From Hygrocybe punicea (lineage: Eukaryota; Basidiomycota; Agaricomycetes; Agaricales; Hygrophoraceae), in contig OY744463.1 in assembly GCA_963556145.1 (NCBI GenBank), positions 1,860,001-1,924,000 on the forward strand: a stretch of DNA of 64,000 nucleotides, read 5' to 3'. The notes below the pieces were generated by a model. The model worked only from the letters and a program-made list of their open reading frames with translations. It did no database searches and was not told the DNA's origin. How positions within the stretch are numbered: the first letter of the stretch is position 1; each line of letters opens with the position of its first letter. Shown piece after piece: positions 41,714 through 51,698 of the stretch. The translations under genes were made by a program, and so were the position numbers.

Positions 41714-44445
41714 ATGTTAAACTTGAAGAAACGACGACTGACGGTAAGAGTTGAGAATGTGTTATTATTATATTCCCCAAGTTCTACGGTGGCAATAGGT
41801 ATCCACTTTCCTGGACTTGGAAGCCGATGTTCGCAGCGACAACTCGGATGAGCATGACGACGGAAGCCTTCATGGTAAGTTGTTGCTGTATCTCCCCTTC
41901 CCTTCAAGTCCGAATCACGCACCTGTTCATACAGATTTCGTCTCGGGGGACGACTCAGATGATCAAAGCGTGACTTTACCACTCGATCACGACTTTCCGT
42001 ACACAAGGAGTCATCGTCACCCCCGGGACAATCACTGGCAACTTGCTCGTGAGGAACACGTTGAACTGTCAACTCAGGCACACATCATGATAAACCGGGA
42101 GCGGCATCTACCACGATTAACCATCCACCCGAGTGATTGTTCAAGCAATGAACCGCCGGCTTTCCGTAAACCGATGCCCGGGGACGTGAGCCTTTGGCGT
42201 GTCAGGGTGAAGGTAAGCGAATCCTCTCTTGCGATGCTATTGGTTGATCCAACATCTTCAGCACGGCTTTGAATCGGACTGTCTTGAACTTGTACTTCGA
42301 CAAAGTCGACGCGTCCAGAACTTCAAGATTGTTTCTGCTTTCTCACAACCCTCCATCCCTGGAACGATATACGTAGAAGCCCCTGCTAGGGTAGACATCC
42401 AGCGCGCCTTTCGAAATGTGCACACTGTCTTTCTGAACGAGGAAATCATGCTTGTGCCGATTTCTGAGCGTGTACAACTCCTGGAAATGCGAAACACGGA
42501 CGTGGTCGCATTTGGTCATTGGGTGCGCATTAAGAAAGGCACGTATAAAAAGGACCTCGGTTTTGTCACTGACATGGACTCGTTTACCTCGAGGGTGAGA
42601 TTGTGGGTGATACCCCGCCTCTCTTATTCTGATACCAAGCGCACGCGCTACACTCGTTCTGACCAGTCACTCTTCGATCCCGACCGGGCTCGCACGGTTT
42701 TTGGCCCGGACACCGTTCAGCAACGGATTGATCGTTTCAAATTCCAAGGCAAAGTTTTCAAGCATGGTCTATTGGAACGAGTGCTCGCCCTTAATGATTT
42801 GACCACAAAAAATGTACATCCAACTTATGAAGAACTCAGACTCTTCAGCGAGAGTCTGGGATTCGACAAAGCACTCAAGCATAGATGGAATACTGACTAT
42901 GCTGCTGCTACTCTATGCATTAACGATCGCGTCAGGGTCATCAGTGGGGAGCAGAAGGGTTTCCTCGGTACCATAGTTGACAAGCATGAAAATACTGTGC
43001 AAGTCCAACTACGGAAGGAGCCTGATGCCAGAATTACCTTCGAAGACGAGCCTTTGCTTGACTTGCTAGCGTGTCAGGTTAGCAAAAGCTTCAAAGTTGG
43101 AGATTATGTGGAGGTGCGGGATGGCTTTTGGGCAGGAAGCCGCGGTTATGTACTGGGGATTTGCGATAGCATGCTGAAAGTCCTCTCTGATCATTCATGG
43201 TCAAGCTATTCGGAGGTTTGTGATGTCATTTACCCTGCCATGGCAGCTTATACTGTTTTACTGCAGGATCCCTCTCCTCCGAGTCTGTATGACTTCCAGG
43301 TACATACCCTCAACGTGGACTTTGCTCAAGCAGATTGTCGGATCTCATTGCCAGAGGCCTATGTCAGAGAACAATCTAAGGGGTGTGAATTTGAAGTGGC
43401 TCGGGGTCTTGTGCGGGGCAGAGATCCAATGGCCGGCAGACATGTTCTCGTCGTGAAAGCACACCGCTATAGAGGGTACTATGGGATAATTCAAGACCGT
43501 CATGCATACCTCGAGACGTACAGTGTCTATCTAGAAGCTACCGGCAAGATTGCGCAAATCAGGGGAGACTTTCTGGCTGATAAATAGTAAATTTTTCTTA
43601 TTTGTCCAACCGTAACTGTCCTGATTCTGAGCACCTCCGAATTACGCAGTACTCGGCTGCCACTTTCCCACCAGCCAGAGATCCTCGCGAGCAACTTGAA
43701 ATTGCTGTCGCCAGCTGTTTCCGATTCGATTATCCTGTCAACGCCTGCGCAGGATTCGTCTAATTCTCAGACACCGGCTTGGGATCCTTCCTCTCGAACC
43801 CCACGGCCGCCTCTATGTCTAAATGAGATGTCGGCATTCATTCCAGAGTTGACGCCCAGGAACACGGCTTCCGGTCAAGATCTGCATTTACGAGACGCAC
43901 AACAAGGGCTTGATGCACCAGAATACCGTGATGAAACACCTCCCCAGGCCCTATTATCTAGTATAAGGCTTCCCGTTTCCTGTCCCCCCTGTTTTTGACG
44001 CAGGCTTACTCACGCAGGTCCTGCGGAACATTGGCTTGCGACAGAACACTTACGTGGAAAGTCTATTAAAGTGCGCATCGTTGGATCCAGAACGCCGGAT
44101 TGTAGCTGGGAAAATGGCACCCACGAGAACAAGGTTGCATATACGCTGGGCACTCCGGTCACAGGCGACCCTCCAGCAATCAATGTCAAATTGTTGAGCA
44201 GGGTTCCCCGCACCATGTTAGTCCCACTGCGTTTGCTCGTTCCCGTTCACCCTGATGGGGTTGGTGAAATAGTGGTCATTATTGCTGGTGATGATGTAGG
44301 GAAAGTAGCCGCCGTTTTGCAGGCCAAAGAATGTGAATGGATTCTCACACTTTGCGGCCTCGACTTGAATACGACTTCTGGTCGTCAGAGTCCTTTTTGC
44401 AAAGTGCCTCGCCAACAGTTGGCTGTTTGCAGCTTGAAGCTTTAA
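41714..44445 (+). CDS. Spt5-like protein (NGN plus KOW domains)
   Basis: Six exons (41714-41743, 41799-41874, 41935-42212, 42262-43586, 43650-43960, 44018-44445) keep phase exactly and give 815 aa. An acidic N-terminus (DNSDEHDDGS, GDDSDDQ) is followed by an NGN domain from SLWRVRVK to ISERVQLLEM (about 120-205). KOW-type domains follow near 212-250 (HWVRIKKGTYKKDLGFV), 345-380 (DRVRVISGEQKGFLGTIV), 405-440 (GDYVEVRDGFWAGSRGYVL), 520-560 (HVLVVKAHRYRGYYGII) and 765-800 (EIVVIIAGDDVGKVAAVL). Canonical Spt5 binds Spt4 through NGN and travels with RNA polymerase II. This copy lacks the long C-terminal repeat tail and is shorter, so it is a paralogue, not the housekeeping gene. Its setting beside a transposase suggests an element cargo gene. 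Confidence 0.85.
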
Positions 44446-44618
44446 TAGGATACATACTATTACTCGCAAATCATGCACTATTTGTTGCCATCTTACGACC
44501 GTGTACACTTATGCTTGCACAAAAACTTAAGTGCTTGATTAGAATCCCGGTAACCTTTATAATAAATAGTGTGTTATTGTGATACATTAAAAAAGTAAAA
44601 AGATAGGCTCGCAGACTC

Positions 44619-45209
44619 CTACAACCTGACTTCCGGAAAATTGCCCGCATTTTCCATGTTCTCTGACCCAGTTTGACCCTTATGCCTCGCTCTTTCTTCG
44701 GCGTCGCGAGCCTGGTCGGCTTGGCTCCGTTTGAGTAAGCGTAACCTTTCTGCGGGCCCCAGCTGCATTATGGGAGCGAGATGGGGTGGGAAAAGGGGAG
44801 ATGTTGTTGAATCCCGGCGCTGCATCCTGGCGCAAGCCAGGGATATGTTATGATGTTGCTGTATCTTGCCCTCGGTAAGATACTCCAACTCCTTGTTGAT
44901 GAGCTGGCATTCCTTCTTGATCACGGCGTACCTCTGCCGCAAAAACACATCCTCAGCTTCAAGTAACTTGCCCAACATTTCATTGTACTCGACAACGGAT
45001 TGCCAAAACTCCATGGATCGTGTAGTATAGTGGGAATTGACTAGATACTAGGGCGGGAATGTTAGATTCCGAGTCTCAGAGGATGATGGTGGATAGTGCG
45101 TTACGATAGAGAAATCCATGAACTCCTGGTGAGGATTCATGTTCGTGTTGGATTCCTTTGACTCGGAGGACATCGGAGTATCCATAGGCATCATGATAGG
45201 AGTATCCAT
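44619..45209 (-). CDS. Coiled-coil hypothetical protein
   Basis: Two exons, 45105-45209 and 44619-45047, splice in phase (177 aa). A Met/Pro-rich start (MDTPIMMPMDTPMSSESKES) leads to a long helix (EYNEMLGKLLEAEDVFLRQR, YAVIKKECQLINKELEYL) and a charged tail (RLRLLKRSQADQARDAEERA). It is convergent with the Spt5-like gene (173 bp between the stops) and divergent from the My​b gene. No family recognised; the coiled coil suggests it pairs with another protein. Confidence 0.6.
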
Positions 45210-45474
45210 TGTTCCCGGTTCGGGCTGACAGTTTTAAACTGCCCTCAAGACGGGCTCCATAAAGCTGGCCAACAAGGGTCACAGCCACATTTGTCTCTTT
45301 TCTTCCGAAGTCGATAATACTGTAGTAGATAGCCTTGGTCTTTTGAAGTGTATGCGAAGGTTGTCAGGTGTTCTCAAATACATTTTGCAAAAAAAGAAGT
45401 GAGAGTCAGTACTGATGAAATTGCTACTCACAAATCCTTCAAAGTTCGCTTTCAAGTTCGCTATGCACTCGGAA

Positions 45475-47240
45475 ATGTCATCCCTGGGGAAACATCGTCG
45501 AGAAGAAGACACGGAGCAGGTGAGCCGTTGGCTCGGCGTTATTTGCTCCCACCTTGACTCGGTTACTTGATCGATTCAGCGGCCGGCAAAGGGGTCAAGA
45601 TTGGCCCGGGAAGGCCAAGGGGCTCTGGCCAATCGATTATCCGACTCCAGTGCTAAATCCGAGTCGGCCGTGTTCATTAACGCAGTCGTTACCGCTGCTG
45701 CAGAAATTAGAGATACGATGGACAGTGAAGTTGTGAATACTCTGGGCGATGGTAAGGGCGCAAGTTAGCTGTCTGCTGTATTCCTAATCTGCTATGCTAG
45801 ATTCCGGGTCTGAGACGACCGGAAGTCATGAGCAATCGGCGCTGGATTCTACTTTGGCCATCGGAAAGCAGAATACCCCAGAAAATGCGGAAATGTTGGC
45901 GACAAAATGGTTATCTACTCGACAGTTGGCAGATTTGGCACAAAATGAGGGTTTGGTGTACAAACAAGGGAAGTTCTCGGCGGAAGAGGATAGCTTGATG
46001 CGTGAAGCGATCACTTCATACCAGGAGGTGGCCCGGGTTCGACCACCTTCGACGTCTTGTCACATTGATTAGTTCGTATCACAGCTGAACAACATCAACT
46101 CCGAACAGTTGGCAGAACTGATCTTCACCACATCTAAAACGACACGTAATAATATGTTTTGGTCTAAGATAGGTACGTTGACAACGAGCTATTTAATCCT
46201 TGGGGCGTTATTTACTGGATGTGTAGCCTCTGCCCTCCCTTTGCGTCCGTTAGGCGCTGTTTATCATCACGTTCACAGAGCGTATCAACCTTGGGGTAAG
46301 CAGGGTTCATGGACTAAATCTGAGGATAACGATTTGATCCGGCAAGATCCTTTGATACCAACGTATCCTAGAATATACTGACCACTATTGCAGATATGTT
46401 ACGCAACACGGCGAAAAATGGACCGTTGTCAGCACCATGGTTGGCAGGTCCGAGACAGACTGCCGAGACCGCTACAGGAATCATCTCAAACATCGCGCCA
46501 CGCGAATAAGTGGTAAGTGACTGCAGTCGTAATCTATCAGACATGCATTAGAACGTTGCCAGGCCGGTGGACAAAGGTAGAAGAAGAAGACCTGACTAAA
46601 ATCGTGTTGGAGATTAGCGCCAACCAGGACTCTAAGTTCACTATACCTTGGGGTGATGTCAGTGAACGCATGGGATACAAGCGTAGCAGACAGCAATGCA
46701 GCACCAAATGGTTGTGGAACTACCCCTGTTCAACTTCCATTCTGATTTTAGGGTACATTTTTAGGACGGAACTACGAACAACAATGCAGCGTCAGGGCCA
46801 AAAACCTAAGTGGAGTCAACAGGATACATACACCCTTTTAAATGGGTATACGCATCCTGCCTATTGATGTATTAGTTCTGACTCAGACCCTTGACAGAAT
46901 TCACGAGATGGTCTCAAATAATAACAATATTGTCTGGGGTGAAATAGCAAAGTTGTTCCAACATTTGTGGAGTATACAAGCGCTTCGGCAAAGATGGGTG
47001 GTTCTGAAATCGGGTCTTGATGGATCTGAGCGGATGACAAATAAAGGTTGGTTGCTCGTCACGACTAGGACAAGTTTAACGAGTGCCTTTACCAGAAGTC
47101 GTAGACATACTTCGAACCCGTCAGGTGGAATCAAGATGATATCAGTGCAGACATTTACGTGCAGGCGTTTACATGGCGTTAGGATAATGAATGCATTATG
47201 TAACTATATACCAACTCGATTGTTAGTCATCACCACCTAG
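45475..47240 (+). CDS. Reb1/TTF1-like Myb-domain protein
   Basis: Nine exons (45475-45519, 45580-45751, 45801-46027, 46085-46172, 46227-46341, 46394-46512, 46563-46710, 46765-46845, 46898-47240) give 445 aa in phase. After an acidic N-terminus there is a partial SANT-like helix (KGKFSAEEDSLMREAI), then Myb units: GSWTKSEDNDLIRYVTQHGE to CRDRYRNHL, then GRWTKVEEEDLTKIVLEI to QQCSTKW, then PKWSQQDTYTLLNG to IQALRQRWVVLK. This order matches the Reb1/Nsi1/TTF1 group that binds DNA, terminates transcription and blocks forks. The fifth intron uses a GC donor (46342). The last exon beyond RMTNKG is uncertain and may hold another intron. Confidence 0.78.
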
Positions 47241-47272
47241 ATGCAAAATCAAGCAATGTTGAACAACGAATT

Positions 47273-47788
47273 CTACAACTTACGAGGCGCAGGTGATGAC
47301 GACGTCCATGTAGGCTGATTTTTCGGGTACTCCGCATAATATTCGGCAAGCATATCCTCTGGAATATACTGCTGAGCAATCTCGTTGATGTAACGTTCCC
47401 TCTTCAGTTCGGCCGCGTATTGCATGTTCTTCAATGTCAACTCGGAAATGCTGCAGCGTGCGGTCAACAGTTCTTCTTCTGCCCTCAAAAGACGGTCTCG
47501 CAACCGGATCATGGCGTCACGATCTGTACTGTGGTATGAGACACACTAAAGGTGAGAAAACATTTGCTTGCCGATGTTGTCAGAATCTAGCGAATCATTC
47601 TCGTCCTCCAGGTCTTCCTCCTCCAATAAACGGTACGTCCGTTTGCCCCTAGTACTTCTAGATGTTTTAACTTAGCTTCAGAGTCAAGTTAGTTGGATTA
47701 TTTTTTCATACCGGATAATGACTTCGACCTCATCAATGGCCCGGGGGTGCTTCCTTGATTGGCTACCTTTTCGCTGACGAGTGGACAT
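47273..47788 (-). CDS. Small charged coiled-coil protein
   Basis: Exon 1 (47712-47788) encodes MSTRQRKGSQSRKHPRAIDE and VEVIIR; the last exon (47512 region to 47273) encodes DRDAMIRLRDRLLRAEEELL, TARCSISELTLKNMQYAAEL and ends in a Pro/Ser tail. The intervening 180 bp may be one intron or two with an acidic exon (EEDLEDENDSLDSDNIG), and the second of these would start with GCAAG. It lies tail to tail with the Myb gene, 32 bp apart. Size and composition resemble the coiled-coil gene at 44619. Function unknown. Confidence 0.5.
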
Positions 47789-47932
47789 GATTGACAGTGA
47801 TGTAGTTTTCTTCGAATATCTGGTTTGGCCGCAGAAATTGATTATAAACTCAGTTATTAATCACGTTGCCAGCCCGGTCAAAATGTTGTGTCATTTTCTC
47901 GCGCTAGTTCTGCAACCGCAGCCCATTATAAT

Positions 47933-48160
47933 ATGCCGGCTAACAAAAACGGTCGGTTCGTTCTACTTCTACTGGCCGGTATCCTAATTATGATCTATTT
48001 GGGGACCGGTCAATCGACAGTTATTGCAGATGATACCCATTTACAAGCCGTATGCATACACAATTCATACCCAGTCTATCTCCGCCACCAGTCTTCATAT
48101 AAAATCATACCAGACAAACCATTCTCCTTTATCGTCTTGACCTTAACGTCCAATGTCTGA
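47933..48160 (+). other. Short membrane-span ORF upstream of the DUF6698-like gene
   Basis: A 75-codon ATG frame with one hydrophobic segment (FVLLLLAGILIMIYLG) whose stop overlaps the next gene's ATG (ATGTCTGA at 48153-48160). It could be an upstream ORF in the leader of the next gene or chance. No independent support. Confidence 0.25.
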
Positions 48161-49611
48161 ACCCGCACAGTCCGACCCTGCACTATCCACTGGTCGACGG
48201 ACGCGCGACGATGCGTTGCAGCTTGGCTCTAGGAAACGACCGTGATTCCCCTTCTCTTCAGGTACTCCTCAAATTGCTAACTTCAATGAGTAGGACCATT
48301 ACCGACCCCCTTGTGCACCACGGACGCCATTTCGGTCGAGTCGTCCACACTTTCTGCAACGTGAATGTTCTTATTACAAACGGCTTGACTCGCATGGGTG
48401 AATCGGAGCCTGTGGACATCGAGTCTTTAACGCAGAAGTAAGCACATATTATTATCACGTTGTAACCCCATGGTGCAATTTTGGGTCTTCTGCAGGGAAC
48501 GTCGCGAACATCGAGTGTTCGAGGATCTGCTCAGGGTGTGTCCTGATCTTGAGAAACGACTTCTGGAATCCTCCGAAGAAGAGATCGAGCTCTTGTCTGG
48601 CCTAGTGAGTCGTTCAATGTATTTTTACTTCTTCCTTGTACATCTCTTCATTCAGCTAGGAAAAGGCGTCAGCGGGGCCCGTGCCGATGACACAAAAGGC
48701 ATGAAGTCCGCCATCATTGACTGGATTACGCTTCCCGGGCCGACTCTTGAACCTCCTCTCAGTCGTAAGATAAAGACAACACGTGGATTTCATCATGAGA
48801 AGACCGGTGCGCTCCTTTGTCCTGCAGGAGTAGATTGGTCTTTGCCCCAGTACGTCATGTTTTCCTTCCTTTTATTATAAATTAAAAGAAATCCCTACAT
48901 CTTGTACAGTATTAAAGAGAAGCTTCGTAGCGGCGAGATGCACGTCCGTGGTGATCAGTGGCCCATCTTCCTTTACGCAGACCTCGCCTATGATCCAGAG
49001 GACCCTTGGAACGGTTTAATGAGAAGTCAGCTTTTAGTCACGGTTCGTAATATCTCATGAAATCCCTTCGTCCTATTTGAAGATACATAGGGATTCAAAC
49101 ACGTCTTCACGTCGCCGAGCTCGGTCGATGACGAGGAACCGAAAGCGACGCGGTCGGGAAATGCCCGAATTCATGGTATGACGTGTGTGACGAAAGCATC
49201 CTTGGTTTACATCGCTACTCAGGTTCGTACTGCTGTCAGATGTTAGAAACGATTACTTCTCATAATTATTCAGGTCCGCTTTGCTCTAAGTTCCACAAGC
49301 ACTTTCTCTCGCACCGATACGGTCACGGATTCCGAGACATTCTACAACAGTCTCTTAGATCTCCTTGAGGATGTCGAGGAGAAGGAAGAAGTCGAGGAAC
49401 TCCTCACCTGGTGGAACCGGTAAGTCATTCACCGTTTGTAAATGATGCTTCTCACTGTTAATCTTTATGTAGCAAAATCTTCCCACATTCATTCTCGGAA
49501 GCTAGAGTACCAGTTGAGGGTAGTGCTTTGTGTCGCATCAAGGAGAAGAGGCGCGCTTACAAGGAAAACCTGGCTTCGGCGTATGAAGCTGGTGAACCCC
49601 AGGCATATTAG
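48153..49611 (+). CDS. DUF6698-like protein, intact
   Basis: Eight exons (48153-48241, 48291-48437, 48496-48604, 48656-48849, 48910-49042, 49091-49222, 49274-49419, 49473-49611) keep phase and give 362 aa. Landmarks: VHHGRHFGRVVHTFCNVNVL, ESSEEEIELLSG, GARADDTKGMKSAIIDWITL, CPAGVDWSLP, GDQWPIFLYADLAYDPEDPW, KHVFTSPSSVDDEEPKATRS, GNARIHGM and TTWWNR-like LLTWWNR. I recall this as an Agaricomycete-specific family with many copies per genome and no known function. There is no signal peptide or membrane span. All lesions are absent, so this copy is probably expressed. Confidence 0.8.
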
Positions 49612-49689
49612 CTCTACGTGTCATTCGCTTTCTCGTTAATATATTATATTTCCTCGGTCCCGCTTCCATTTTGCTTGGCATTATCAGAC

Positions 49690-50095
49690 TGTTACGCCGG
49701 CAACAACCATGACGATTATGATGCGTCTAACAAAATCCATCACTAAGACCATCTGCTATCATCTTATCAATGCTTGTCGCTTGCTGATCTTTGAGCCTAG
49801 TTTGGAAATTGTGATGAAGCTGCTGCTTGTGTGTCATGGTTGACAGAATCAGCACCCTTGCAGCATCCACAGATTTATGGCTACACTGCTGCGCCGGCAC
49901 TCATTATGACAAATATGACAAATGTCATCTTTGAGGATCACCCTGCTATAATCTTATCAACGGCCATCATCTGCTGATCTTTGAGCCTCGTATTGAAATT
50001 ATGATATAGCTGCTGCTTTCATGTCATGATTGACAGATTGAGTATTGTTGCGGCACACATAGATTCATGGCTACTGCTGAACCGTTGTATATCAT
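49690..50095 (+). repeat. Diverged tandem repeat, about 190-bp unit, two copies
   Basis: ATCTTATCAA recurs at 49761 and 49951, and CTGATCTTTGAGCCT, AGCTGCTGCTT, TGACAGA and ATTCATGGCTAC-type words recur with the same 190-bp offset. Copies are about 70-80% alike by eye. The unit also contains GCCGGCA near its start. No coding potential. Confidence 0.7.
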
Positions 50096-50540
50096 GCTGA
50101 GATTGTTTCAGCTGGGAAGTCAAGATGATACAGGTTCAACACTTGTAGCATTAAGGTGGTCATGACACTAGGGCTGCATTTCTGATATATCTGATGTTAT
50201 TGATCTTCGCAGCCATGAATTATCTTGGATTGGGGGGAAAGACATTGTTGGTGACCAATGTTACATTTATATCAATATGCTTGATGTGATATATTTTCAT
50301 CTAGGTAACCATAAATTATCTGGGTTGACCTTGTTGTTATCATTGTGGCACTGGATGTTACTTATGATTTATCTGATCAGGTCTTATAAGACTTTCTCAT
50401 ATGGTTTTCAATTTCCTGATGGAAACCTCTGGATACACAGACGCGGAGTTCGAATTATTATCAATAGATAAGATTTACCATATTCGGAAGTCGCATAGCG
50501 GTACAAGTGATAGCATGAAAGCCAGCAGAAGAGAAAGGCA
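50096..50540. other. AT-rich intergenic sequence
   Basis: No gene seen. The word CCATRAATTATCT occurs twice (about 50213 and 50308). This probably marks the right edge of the accessory island. Confidence 0.4.
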
Positions 50541-51372
50541 CTACACGAACGCCTCGCCAACAGTAAAATGTACATGATCACCTTCACCCAGTGTCAACCT
50601 TACAGGTAACCGGGGGTCGATTCGAACGGGCGCGCTGCTGCCGACATAGAAATCTCCGCGACTAAAGTTGCGCGTGATGGCAGCTGTCTCTTCTTCCGTG
50701 AGGTTGCGTGGTCGTTTATTCGGACGGAAGGTGGACGTCGATGCGCCCGTAAAGGTGCCGTTGTAGTCGTAGTATTGCTGATGGGAAAGGTTGGGTTGCA
50801 CAGTCGTGAACATCTGCGGGGTGGTAAACGTGGGTAATGCAGGAGCTGCGTGGTGTTGCATATTATTAGCGTCGTTCTGCTTTAGAAAATGATATTGCAG
50901 CCGACCCGGTGAGTGATGAGACTGATTATTGGGGGCATCGGGATCAGGATATGCGCAACTAGGGCCCAATCCGCGTTTTAGACAACTCTGAAACATAGGG
51001 GGGGCCAATATAATAAATAAACAGACAGGGCCAAGGCCAAGGCAACGAGAAATGGTCACAGTACCTGGCAAGGAAGTACCTCACTACACCTTGTTTTTCC
51101 GGTGTGACAGGCGACGCATGCTCTGCGGACAGACGGAGCTTTGGCTTGCGGGGTAGCAGTTGTGGGTTCAGTCGGGCGATGAAGAAGAAAAGGGGAAACG
51201 GCGACGGACGTTTACGACCAGAGTCGTTCGGTGTGGACGGAGCTGGACCGGGCTGGATCGGCTGTTGCTGCTGTGGATCAGGGTTCAGCTGGAGTTGCTG
51301 GAGTTGCTGGGTGTCGATGGACGGCGGGGCCGACTCGTGGGCCGGGGTGGATGCCTCGCTGAGGGCCGACAT
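50541..51372 (-). CDS. Zn(II)2Cys6 transcription factor, small
   Basis: Three exons (51206-51372, 51065-51122, 50541-50987) splice in phase to 223 aa. The binuclear zinc cluster is CVACHTGKTRC, then SEVLPC, then QSC and LKRGLGPSC, spaced C-X2-C-X6-C-X5-C-X2-C-X8-C. It is visible only after joining exons. The N-terminus is Gln/Pro-rich; the C-terminal part has an Asn/Gln/His-rich stretch, RPNKRPRNLTEEETAAITRN (possible nuclear signal) and ends in a short beta-like segment. No fungal transcription-factor middle-homology domain is present and the protein is short for the family. It shares a 326-bp upstream region with a bHLH gene. Confidence 0.85.
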
Positions 51373-51698
51373 GGGGAGAGATATGGGCGGTCGGGGGTCC
51401 GTCGGTGTTGGGTGTGAAACTATTTATCATCTCCGCTTCCGGTTGCGTTTCGATGCGACGGAGATTTAAATGAATTGACACCCCGGTCTCGGGTGTTACC
51501 GCCGCTGATCGTGACCGATATGTCCTTCGGCAGTCTCGGCAGCCACGCGGATGGGAACGGCCATCCGGCATGCAGTAGCCGCATTTGGTCCATTTGCATC
51601 ATCCCCTCAGGCTCAGGCTCAGGCTCTGGGCCCCAAAGCCAAAGTATTGATCTGCAATGCAACGCTCAAACAACCACCCTTGATCCTCTTCCACCTCG
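51373..51698. promoter_or_regulatory. Shared divergent promoter of Zn2Cys6 and bHLH genes
   Basis: 326 bp separate the two start codons, which point away from each other. The bHLH side contains GGCTCAGGCTCAGGCTCTGG near 51608-51627. E-box and CGG words occur, but no paired CGG site is assigned. Confidence 0.45.

Noticed and set aside
50600..50640. Possible tRNA T-arm (CGATTCGAACGG on the minus side)
   Set aside because: Lies within the Zn2Cys6 coding exon and lacks the rest of a cloverleaf.
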